A DNA stretch of 64,000 bases from CAYVZU01 sp964455935 (GTDB taxonomy: Bacteria > Fibrobacterota > CAYVZU01): contig CAYVZU010000005.1 of NCBI GenBank assembly GCA_964455935.1, positions 6,670 through 70,669 on the forward strand. The letters run 5' to 3'. Each line of letters begins with the position of its first letter. Position 1 is the stretch's first letter. The position numbers were made by a program, and so were the translations under genes. Below are positions 1-8,225 of this stretch, piece after piece. Under the pieces are notes generated by a model that made no database searches, was not told where the DNA came from, and saw nothing but the letters and a program-made list of their open reading frames with translations.

Positions 1-1376
1 TCAAAAAGGATTTCGCGCACGGATTCGACTTTGTCTTTGGCAATTACGCCCTTGTATTTACTCCAACTGTCGAGCGGATGAATGGAGGGAAACCGCCGGG
101 CATCGGAGCGCTCTCTTGACAGTCCGTGAAAAGCGCCCACCACTTTAAGGGTGGCCTGCGTGACCGGCTCTTCGAAGTTTCCGCCGGCCGGACTCACCGT
201 GCCGCCGACGGTCACGGAACCGGAGCTTCCGTCGCGCAAACGCACCAGACCGGCCCGTTCGTAAAAGGATGCAATGCGCGATTCGAGATAGGCCGGAAAG
301 GCTTCTTCACCCGGAATTTCTTCGAGCCGGCCCGACATCTCGCGCATGGCCTGGGCCCAGCGCGAAGTGGAGTCGGCCAAGAGCAGAACATCCAATCCCA
401 TTTGACGGTAATACTCCGCCATTGTGACCGCCGTATAGACGGAGGCCTCGCGCGCGGCCACGGGCATCGAACTGGTATTACAGATAATGATTGTCCGTTC
501 CATAAGGGAGCGGTTTGTGCGCGGGTCGATCAGATGCGGGAATTCACGCAGCAGTTCAACGACCTCACCGGCGCGCTCGCCGCAGGCGGCCACCACAACA
601 ACATCGACCTGGGCATAGCGGCTGGTCACGTGCTGAAGAACCGTTTTGCCTGCGCCAAACGGCCCGGGAATGCAGTAGGTTCCGCCGCGGGCAACCGGGA
701 AGAATGTGTCGATAATCCGAGTGCCGATCACAAGGGGCTTTTCGGGCATGAATCGTTCTTCGTAGGCCTTGATGGGGACCTTGACGGGCCAACTGAAGCA
801 CATGGTCAATTCACGGGTTGTGCCCTGAGCATTCTTTAGGACGGCGATACAATCATCGATCTTGTGCTTTCCGGCCGAAACGATCTTAGCCACCTCGAAT
901 TCGCCCTGAAGATCGAAGGGAACCATGATCCTGTGTTGGAAGATCCCTTCCGGGACCCGGCCCAGGCTGTCTCCGGCTTTTACCTTGGCGCCCATGGAAA
1001 CAAGAGGGGTGAAATCCCATTCCCGTTCGGCTTGAAGGGCACGCAAGTATACGCCTTTTTCCAGAAAGAACCCGCATTGTTCGGCCAGCTCCGGGAGCGG
1101 ATTCTGCAAGCCGTCGTACACACCGCCCAAAAGGCCGGGGCCCAGCTCGGCGGAGAGCAGCTCGCTTGTGAATTCAACCGGATCACCGGCCCGCAGTCCG
1201 CCGGTTTCCTCAAACACCTGCATTTCGGCGCGGCTGCCGGAGATTCGAATCACCTCCGCTTTAAGCCGGGTCTGGCCCATCACCGCGTAACCCACTTCGT
1301 TCTGGCGCACACTGGTATCGAACTGCACCGACACCATAGGTCCATTAATTCCAACGATTTTTCCTTTAGTTGCCAT
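1..1376 (-). CDS. ntpA: V/A-type ATPase catalytic subunit A, partial (C-terminus outside window)
   Basis: This frame is open from an ATG at 1376 to the left edge, so about 458 residues are present of a subunit that is usually near 580-600. The reading begins MATKGKIVGINGPMVSV, typical of the A subunit's N-terminal barrel. A P-loop GPFGAGKT lies near residue 235, followed by the family blocks CGERAGE, DSTSRWAQAMREMSGRL and GEEAFPAYL. The protein is the nucleotide-hydrolysing subunit of the cytoplasmic A1/V1 sector, coupling ATP to H+ or Na+ movement. The start overlaps the end of the DUF2764 gene by 11 bases, which indicates translational coupling. Subunits B, D, I and K would be expected beyond the left edge. 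Confidence 0.95.
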   Translation of the reverse strand, partial: MATKGKIVGINGPMVSVQFDTSVRQNEVGYAVMGQTRLKAEVIRISGSRAEMQVFEETGGLRAGDPVEFTSELLSAELGPGLLGGVYDGLQNPLPELAEQCGFFLEKGVYLRALQAEREWDFTPLVSMGAKVKAGDSLGRVPEGIFQHRIMVPFDLQGEFEVAKIVSAGKHKIDDCIAVLKNAQGTTRELTMCFSWPVKVPIKAYEERFMPEKPLVIGTRIIDTFFPVARGGTYCIPGPFGAGKTVLQHVTSRYAQVDVVVVAACGERAGEVVELLREFPHLIDPRTNRSLMERTIIICNTSSMPVAAREASVYTAVTMAEYYRQMGLDVLLLADSTSRWAQAMREMSGRLEEIPGEEAFPAYLESRIASFYERAGLVRLRDGSSGSVTVGGTVSPAGGNFEEPVTQATLKVVGAFHGLSRERSDARRFPSIHPLDSWSKYKGVIAKDKVESVREILF

Positions 1377-1902
1377 GCTGAGTTACTCCGTTCAGTATCG
1401 ATTCCAATTTTTGTTTTCCAATTTCAAGATCGAACAATGCGATTCTCTCCAGAATCTGGAGCTTCAAATAATAAATCACCAGCGATGCGGTATCGAAGTG
1501 GTGTCCCACCAGAAGCTCATCCAGAATCGACCAGAGGATCTGCGAAAACAGGACCTCCGCCTTGTGGGGAGAAGCCTCCTCAAGAACCTCGCGCAGACGG
1601 CCGACCCAGGCCGGATTGATCGCATCTTTGCGCAGATACGCCTCGCTATCGCGGCCCGTTCTCTTGCCCCGGATTCTTGCGAGCTCGTTGCGAAGCTCGA
1701 ATTCGCTTTGCTGATAAAAACCAAAAACGCTATCGTCCCCTGCCAACGAAGGCTGAAGAATCCGGGCACGGGCAACTCGATTGTAGTCTTCCATGGACGA
1801 CAGGCGGAGACAGTCTTCCAGAAATGCGGTCCCCTTTATGGGAGGCTTCTGCGGAAATCGCAGCATTGGAAGTGATGCCAGGAAATAATAGTGAGAGCTC
1901 AT
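1366..1902 (-). CDS. DUF2764 family protein of the V/A-ATPase operon
   Basis: A 178-residue soluble protein starting MSSHYYFLASLPML, resembling the DUF2764 family that sits between the E and A subunits of V/A-type ATPase operons in Bacteroidetes, spirochaetes and chlamydiae. It is mostly helical and charged, with no signal peptide or membrane segment. Its last codons overlap the start of ntpA. Its biochemical role is not established; location suggests an assembly or peripheral-stalk function for the A1 sector. A degenerate subunit C/AC39 is an alternative reading, since no other stalk C subunit is visible here. Confidence 0.75.
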   Translation of the reverse strand: MSSHYYFLASLPMLRFPQKPPIKGTAFLEDCLRLSSMEDYNRVARARILQPSLAGDDSVFGFYQQSEFELRNELARIRGKRTGRDSEAYLRKDAINPAWVGRLREVLEEASPHKAEVLFSQILWSILDELLVGHHFDTASLVIYYLKLQILERIALFDLEIGKQKLESILNGVTQHGN

Positions 1903-1969
1903 ACGTCAACGCGGCTCATATTTTTAACATTCTTCAACAATTTATAAGTATGAAGCTTGAACGGACGTA

Positions 1970-1989
1970 CCCTGAGCGGAGTCGAAGGG
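1970..1989. repeat. Short palindromic repeat inside the V-ATPase operon
   Basis: A 20-base imperfect palindrome (ends CCCT/AGGG, core GAGCGGAGTC) lies in the 103-base gap between ntpE and the DUF2764 gene. The motif CCCTGAGCGGAGTCGAAGGG resembles a dispersed intergenic repeat I recall from many uncultured-bacterium genomes; that resemblance is from memory. It could act as an mRNA hairpin that sets relative expression within the operon. Confidence 0.4.
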
Positions 1990-2005
1990 CACGCTTTTTT
2001 ATCCA

Positions 2006-2623
2006 TCAATTTTCTGCTTTCTCCCGCAGCAATCCCGCCAGGCGTGGGTTCAGGTATTTTGAAAGGACCTCGGCAATTCCTTTATCCGTAAAATCGTAGA
2101 ATGCATTGCCGCCTTTTTCGCCCACCCAGAATCCGGCGGAAACGTTGTCGAGTGGCCGGATCGTAATACCGGTTCGAAGGCGCTTCTGGAGTTTCTTGAG
2201 AAGCCCGTCTTCAAGGTCTCTGGCCGCTTCTTTTCCAAGCAACAGCTCCAGTTCTTTTCCAGTTTCGCCTTTCAATTCAAGTTGGCCGGCTATTTTTTCA
2301 AGCATCGAAGCCATTGTTTCCGGGGTCAGGCGGTCGGCCACGCTCTCCTGCAGAACTCGGTCGAAAAGCGCTGCAACGCTCTTACGCAATGACAGGATCA
2401 GGTTTCGGCCGGCCTGCTCCAACGCCTTCTTTCCGGCTTCTTCGGTCCGCTTGGCTTCATCGCTTGCTTCATTGATGATTCGGAAGGCTTCTTCTTTGGC
2501 CTGTCTCAAAATTTGTTTTGCCTGCTCTTGTGCCTTGCCCTGAATTTCCTGAGATTGTTTTTGCCCCTCCGCAATTCCGTCCGAACGGATCTTTTCGATA
2601 AGGTTCTGCAATTGGGATTCCAT
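2006..2623 (-). CDS. ntpE: V/A-type ATPase subunit E
   Basis: A 205-residue protein with a long charged N-terminal helix (about residues 1-85, rich in E, K, Q and A) and a globular C-terminal part, the usual plan of the peripheral-stalk subunit E. It acts at the cytoplasmic side, holding the catalytic head to the membrane sector. A strong Shine-Dalgarno AGGAGG precedes the ATG. It is the first gene of the visible operon E - DUF2764 - A, and the AT-rich region upstream contains a plausible promoter. The call rests on architecture plus operon position. Confidence 0.85.
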   Translation of the reverse strand: MESQLQNLIEKIRSDGIAEGQKQSQEIQGKAQEQAKQILRQAKEEAFRIINEASDEAKRTEEAGKKALEQAGRNLILSLRKSVAALFDRVLQESVADRLTPETMASMLEKIAGQLELKGETGKELELLLGKEAARDLEDGLLKKLQKRLRTGITIRPLDNVSAGFWVGEKGGNAFYDFTDKGIAEVLSKYLNPRLAGLLREKAEN

Positions 2624-3223
2624 TAGGGTGGACCTCCTGTTGAGAAAGACATCAAAACTACCATATTTCTAAATAGCAGATCAATTATTGGGAAACCTGA
2701 AGTGGCGATGAAAATCGGCCGAAATCATGGGCTGATTCTTAATCAATAATGACCGGTTCAATTCTATCTACAGAACGGTACCGCAGAGCAACGGTATATT
2801 ACCCTCACAACTATTTACAAATACTCCCAGTTACACACATATCCACGTTGTTAACAATATATTGAAAATTCAAAGAACACTCAACTCGTGATAGTGCAAG
2901 ACATTGTAAATAAGCATAATAGAAAAAACACATCACAATCTCGTTAATGTGGAAAACGGAAATTCGGTTTTTGCGGCTTCCAAGGCGATAGTCGGATCAA
3001 CCGCACTCCTGGAATCGTTGTTTTTGCACATAATTTCACATGTTTCTGTGGGCTGTGCGCGCCTTCGATTTCAAGTTATGCGGAGATCTTCGGATGCGGT
3101 TGGGCAAAGGACATTTGCAGCAATACACCGATTCATTCAATTTGTACCTGCGGAGTACCATTTTGTACTGTGCCGGGAGAGTTGTTCTCGCCTCGCGCAC
3201 GTGAAATTTCCTAATTTCCTTTT
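2624..3223. other. 600-base AT-rich divergent intergenic region
   Basis: Between ntpE (minus) and the RACo-like gene (plus). The part from about 2640 to 2950 is clearly AT-rich against its G+C-rich surroundings. Apart from the putative ntpE promoter, no supported gene is visible. A plus-strand frame at 2949-3236 has no Shine-Dalgarno, no recognisable composition and overlaps the next gene. I see no tRNA or riboswitch fold here. It may hold long regulatory sequence or the relic of an inserted element. Confidence 0.5.
2653..2685 (-). promoter_or_regulatory. Putative TAnnTTTG-type promoter of the V-ATPase operon
   Basis: Read on the minus strand, TAGTTTTG (2660-2653) matches the Bacteroidetes-type -7 box TAnnTTTG exactly. 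A TTG triplet (2684-2682) lies 21 bases upstream, at the place of the -33 element. Transcription would begin near 2646, giving a leader of about 20 bases that includes the AGGAGG before ntpE. Pattern match only. Confidence 0.4.
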
Positions 3224-5125
3224 ATGCCCAAGATAGAATTTGTGCCGGGCGGCTCCTGCATCGCGGTTGATTCCGGGACCGAATTGATCCAGGCCTTTCG
3301 ATTGGCCGGTGTTGAAGTCGAGACTCCGTGCGGAGGTGAAGGGACCTGCGGCAAGTGCCGGGTGAAGATCATCGCGGGAAAAGTGGACGGCGATTCGGGT
3401 GTGCTACCCGCCGAAGCCGCCATAGAAGGATATGTTCTGGCCTGCCGAAGCCGTGTGGCCGAGACCGATCTGGTCGTGGAAATCCCGTCGGCACTGGGGT
3501 ACCAAGCCGGACAGTTTGCCGAAGCCGGTCCGCTTCCCAAGCACCATGAAGCTGGAATTGAACTGAGACCACTGGTTCAAAGAATGACACTGAGCGTACC
3601 GGCGCCGCGCCTGGAGGATGGTCATTCGGATGTGGATCGGATTGCGCTTGCCCTGAAACCCTACACCGGAATTCTGGCACCCGAGTTCCCGCTTTCGGTC
3701 TTGCGCAAGACCGCATCCGCGGTTCGAGAGCGGAGCGGAGAGGTGTGCGTGACTCTCTCCCGCCAGGGAGAGTGGAGCCGATTGATTCGGATCGAACCGG
3801 GCCGGGCACAAGCTCCACTTTTGGGCGTAGCCATTGATGTGGGCACAACCACCGTGGCTGTTCAGCTGCTGGACCTGTCCAGCGGGCGCGATCTGGAGAC
3901 ACGCACGGACTACAACAGCCAGATCCCCTGCGGCCTGGATGTCATCAGCCGGATCAACTATGCCCAGAAGCCCGGACGCCTCGATGACCTGAGGTCCCGC
4001 GTGCTATCCACAATCAATGCTTTGATCGCCCAAGTTTGCCAGGCCCGCAACATTACACCCGGCCAGGTCTGCGCTGCCGCCGTATCGGGCAACACGGTCA
4101 TGATGCATCTGCTCCTGGGACTAAATCCCGAGCACATTCGCCTGGAGCCCTACACGCCCACGCTGTATCATTTTCCTGCCTTGCGCTGCGGTGACGTGGG
4201 AATCGAGATCGAGCCCGAAGCGCCCCTGTTTGGGTCTCCCTGCGTAGGCAGCTATGTGGGCGCCGACATCACCGCCGGCCTTCTCTGCACCGACCTGGCG
4301 CGCGACAAAGAATACACGAGTCTTTTCATCGATATCGGGACCAACGGGGAAATGGTGATCGGCAACAGGGATTTTCTGCTCTGCTGTGCCTGTTCGGCCG
4401 GCCCGGCTTTCGAGGGTGGCGGACTTGAGTGCGGCATGCGAGCCTCCCTGGGCGCCATTGACAAGGTTGAGGTGGATCCGGCATCCGGGCAACCCCGGAT
4501 TCGAACCATCGCCAACGGCCCGCCCGCGGGAATCTGCGGCTCGGGAATCATCGACCTTCTGGCCAACCTGCTTGTGAGCGGATGGATGGATCAGGCGGGG
4601 AAACTGAACCGCTCCCGTAAGAATCCGTCCATTATCGTGGAGGGAAGGCGCGCTTGGTATGTTCTGGCCGACGCGGGCCAGAGCGGAACCGGGAAGCCCA
4701 TACTTGTGAGCGAAACGGATATCGAAAACGTTATCCGGGCCAAAGCCGCCATTTATGCAGCCTGCGCTTTACTTCTGGAGCGGGTGGGGATGTCAGTTGA
4801 GGACCTGCACAATGTCTTTATCGGCGGTGGTTTTGGACGATTTCTGGACCTTGAAAAGGCGATTTTAATCGGGCTTCTGCCGGAGCTGCCGCTGGACCGG
4901 TATCACTATATCGGCAACTCTTCGCTGACCGGTTCGGCAATGTGCCTGCTATCGGAATCGTACCGCAATAAACAGGCGGAGCTGGCGAACCGGATGAGCT
5001 ACTTCGAACTCAATACCGATCCTTCCTACATGCACCAGTACACCGGCGCCCTGTTTCTGCCCCATACGGAGGAGAAGGTCTTCCCCCGCACGATGGAACG
5101 GCTGAGGGCAGCGATCGCCCGGTAA
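3224..5125 (+). CDS. RACo-like ferredoxin/ASKHA reductive activator of corrinoid proteins
   Basis: A 633-residue protein. Residues 1-85 form a [2Fe-2S] ferredoxin domain with Cys36, Cys42, Cys45 and Cys74 (motif CGGEGTCGKC). The rest is a middle domain and a C-terminal ASKHA-fold (DUF4445) ATPase with the phosphate loops VAIDVGTTTVAVQLL and FIDIGTNGEMVIG and the block GSGIIDLLA. Characterised relatives use ATP to reduce inactive cob(II)alamin to the cob(I) state in corrinoid-dependent methyltransferases (RACo, RamA type). No methyltransferase or corrinoid protein lies next to it, so the partner is unknown. The ATG has no clear Shine-Dalgarno. Length and domain order are normal for the family. 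Confidence 0.88.
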   Translation: MPKIEFVPGGSCIAVDSGTELIQAFRLAGVEVETPCGGEGTCGKCRVKIIAGKVDGDSGVLPAEAAIEGYVLACRSRVAETDLVVEIPSALGYQAGQFAEAGPLPKHHEAGIELRPLVQRMTLSVPAPRLEDGHSDVDRIALALKPYTGILAPEFPLSVLRKTASAVRERSGEVCVTLSRQGEWSRLIRIEPGRAQAPLLGVAIDVGTTTVAVQLLDLSSGRDLETRTDYNSQIPCGLDVISRINYAQKPGRLDDLRSRVLSTINALIAQVCQARNITPGQVCAAAVSGNTVMMHLLLGLNPEHIRLEPYTPTLYHFPALRCGDVGIEIEPEAPLFGSPCVGSYVGADITAGLLCTDLARDKEYTSLFIDIGTNGEMVIGNRDFLLCCACSAGPAFEGGGLECGMRASLGAIDKVEVDPASGQPRIRTIANGPPAGICGSGIIDLLANLLVSGWMDQAGKLNRSRKNPSIIVEGRRAWYVLADAGQSGTGKPILVSETDIENVIRAKAAIYAACALLLERVGMSVEDLHNVFIGGGFGRFLDLEKAILIGLLPELPLDRYHYIGNSSLTGSAMCLLSESYRNKQAELANRMSYFELNTDPSYMHQYTGALFLPHTEEKVFPRTMERLRAAIAR

Positions 5126-5181
5126 TTCCCGAATCGAAATCTTGTTGGAAAAAGCAATTATTGGCTTCCAGGCAATGAATC

Positions 5182-5257
5182 TGTCATTTCGACAAGTCTT
5201 CGAGGAGAAATCCTTGCTCGCTCACAAAAAGATTTCTCGCATTCGCTCGAAATGACA
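5182..5257. repeat. 76-base imperfect inverted repeat (MITE/REP-like)
   Basis: The two ends are inverted copies of TGTCATTTCGA (5182-5192 and the complement ending at 5257), followed inward by GAGAAATC on one side and its complement GATTTCTC on the other. The whole can fold into a long imperfect hairpin. It lies between two converging genes, where such elements often sit, and could also end transcription from either side. Similar TGTCATTTCGA hairpins are, from memory, dispersed repeats in many uncultured bacterial genomes. Confidence 0.6.
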
Positions 5258-5345
5258 AGGCCAGGCTGAATAGTTGCCGGAAAAAAAGAATTAAGGCTGG
5301 GGGGGCACTACCAGTGAGCGGAAGCGGATACGCGCGAACCGAGAA

Positions 5346-6098
<753 letters not shown>

Positions 6099-6223
6099 GG
6101 TTGCCTATTTGGGAAATTCGGTAATCAGCGACGATTCTGTTTCTGTTCTTGTCTTGCCTCTTTCTTCACCTTCTCTCGTTCCTTTTCTGACTCATAACCC
6201 GAATCTCACCACTCACAACTTTT

Positions 6224-8215
6224 TTAGAATGGCATTTGAATGATCGCCTTGGCCAGGAACGTGATCCCCACACCCAGCGTGGCCACAAGGCCCATTCCGC
6301 AGCCGAATCCAGCCGCCAACACCGGGCAGTACTGTCTCCACCGCAGGCCCATTTTCTTATGGAAAACCTGACGCCCAATGAGAGCGCCCATGAACTGGAG
6401 AATCAGAGCGTGCGGCATGCTGCCAATGCCTTGGATCATGCCATAGGTAAGAAAGATGGGAGCGCTCAGCCAGCTCAGCAATCCGAACAAGGCCAGGCCG
6501 GTTCCAGTTCCCGCAAACACGTAGGACCAGCGGAATGCCTGCTCAAAAATCGAGTATTCCCCCATTGTGGCCGAGAACATGATACAACTATTGGCCGCGT
6601 TCAATTCCCACATTTTTTGCGCATACGGATATGCCGTCGACGGAATTTCAGCCAGCCCCCAGATGTAACTCATGTAGAGAATCGAACTGATAAGAATAAT
6701 CGGCAATAGAATAAACTGTGCCTTCCAGATACTGCTGAATTTGGTTCCCGTCAACTCGCATTGGCGGTAAAAAATCACGTCGCCGCCGCCGTAGTTAGCC
6801 ATGGGAATGGGAAGAAACCAGACCTTCACGCCCTGGTAGCCGCTTAAAATCAGGGAAGCCTGATGGACAAAGGGGATATTGACCTGCATTCCCGCAATGC
6901 CCTCCATTCGCGCGGTCACATAGCTGATGAAGGGCGTATAAACGAATCCAAAAAGGAGCATGACGGCCATTACGCCTCTGTGCCAATCGATCAGCCACCC
7001 CGAGAACAGGATATAGGCCATCGTGAACACAAAATAGGTCCCGATCACAATCCAGTTGGGAATGTCGCCGCGCTGTTTTAGATAGTCCGGAGTCAACTCG
7101 GTTCCCGCCGCCATTTCCTTGCGCCTCTTGGCGGAGAGCGTACCGAGAACTTTGAACAAACCCACCAGCGCAACCGCCAAGGCAATGCCCATGGAAAAGC
7201 TGAAATAGAAATCAATATTCGTTTTGAAGCTGGTCGCAATCGTGTCGTCGCCCGGGAGCCAGGACTGCATGATCTGAAATTTGTATAGGATCGGATTCAG
7301 AGCCATGGTAATCCCCAGGCCCGCGATTTTGCCAACCACCGCGTAGAATGGCATGACCATTCCCCAGATGATATGCGACAGATTAAGGTCGATCCCTGTG
7401 GGCACGGCCGGAAGAATTGCGGCTGTTTTCGATGTCCAGTCCACAAAGGGAATGGGAATGATTGTAATGGGCGAACCCGTAAGGGCGCCCGAAAGGATCG
7501 GCAGAAGCAGGTAAACGCAGCCAAAGGCAAGGCCCAGGGCACCGCCAATGGAAAAGACCCGCCAGCGCCAGTTCTTTTCGCGGTCCTCAGCCGCTTTTTC
7601 GTCCATGTCTTCAGCCAGTGCCACGGTTCCTGCCGCACCCACGGGTGCCATGGGAAAGGGCAACCGTTCGATATCGCTGGCGATTTTAAAAAAGCCATAT
7701 CCCAAGATCATGAAATTGATGCGGCTGACAACGGTCGAAAAAATTACCATTCCAATCACGGGCAGCCAGTCCCAGTGCAGGAATGTGCGTTTGACGTACG
7801 ATTCCGAGCTGGGCGGGGGCGCGAACCAGAGCGGCAGCTGGTCGGCCAGACCGAAGGCCAAGGCAGAGTCGCTGCGGATAAAAAACTGGTTCCAGTGCAG
7901 TCCGCTGAAGGGCATGGCCATGGCAGCGCCCACCATATAGAACAAAACAAAGACCTCGGCCTTCTTGAGATTGCGCTGGGCCCGGCGCGCAATTTCGATG
8001 AAAAGGATGACCGTGACCCAACGTGCCGTGTCGCCAATACCTTCGCCGGCCATGAGGCTCATATAAACGGCGCCGGGTACCATGAGCAGGCCCACAAAGA
8101 GAGCGCCCATGAATGACATCCAGTTGAAGCCCTCTTCAAACGTCGAAGGTGGCTCCATGATCCGGCGGAACTCTTCGAGCTCCTTGTCCAGTTTAAATTT
8201 CTTTTCCTCGGCCAT
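6224..8215 (-). CDS. OPT-like polytopic membrane protein
   Basis: A 663-residue protein with a short charged cytoplasmic N-terminus (MAEEKKFKLDKELEEFRRI) followed by well over ten hydrophobic segments. It resembles the oligopeptide-transporter-like (OPT/DUF6785-related) membrane proteins of Planctomycetes and related phyla, and shares length and general plan with the protein at 16866-18890. The tail (GMGLVATLGVGITFLAKAII) is hydrophobic to the end. It starts 10 bases after the stop of the M28-FtsX fusion gene, so the two are probably co-transcribed. A carrier role for peptides or metal-peptide complexes is inferred from the fold family only. Confidence 0.6.
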   Translation of the reverse strand: MAEEKKFKLDKELEEFRRIMEPPSTFEEGFNWMSFMGALFVGLLMVPGAVYMSLMAGEGIGDTARWVTVILFIEIARRAQRNLKKAEVFVLFYMVGAAMAMPFSGLHWNQFFIRSDSALAFGLADQLPLWFAPPPSSESYVKRTFLHWDWLPVIGMVIFSTVVSRINFMILGYGFFKIASDIERLPFPMAPVGAAGTVALAEDMDEKAAEDREKNWRWRVFSIGGALGLAFGCVYLLLPILSGALTGSPITIIPIPFVDWTSKTAAILPAVPTGIDLNLSHIIWGMVMPFYAVVGKIAGLGITMALNPILYKFQIMQSWLPGDDTIATSFKTNIDFYFSFSMGIALAVALVGLFKVLGTLSAKRRKEMAAGTELTPDYLKQRGDIPNWIVIGTYFVFTMAYILFSGWLIDWHRGVMAVMLLFGFVYTPFISYVTARMEGIAGMQVNIPFVHQASLILSGYQGVKVWFLPIPMANYGGGDVIFYRQCELTGTKFSSIWKAQFILLPIILISSILYMSYIWGLAEIPSTAYPYAQKMWELNAANSCIMFSATMGEYSIFEQAFRWSYVFAGTGTGLALFGLLSWLSAPIFLTYGMIQGIGSMPHALILQFMGALIGRQVFHKKMGLRWRQYCPVLAAGFGCGMGLVATLGVGITFLAKAIIQMPF

Positions 8216-8225
8216 GTTTCCTCTT

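Noticed and set aside
2949..3236. 95-codon plus-strand frame
   Set aside because: No ribosome site, unlikely composition, and it overlaps the RACo-like gene.
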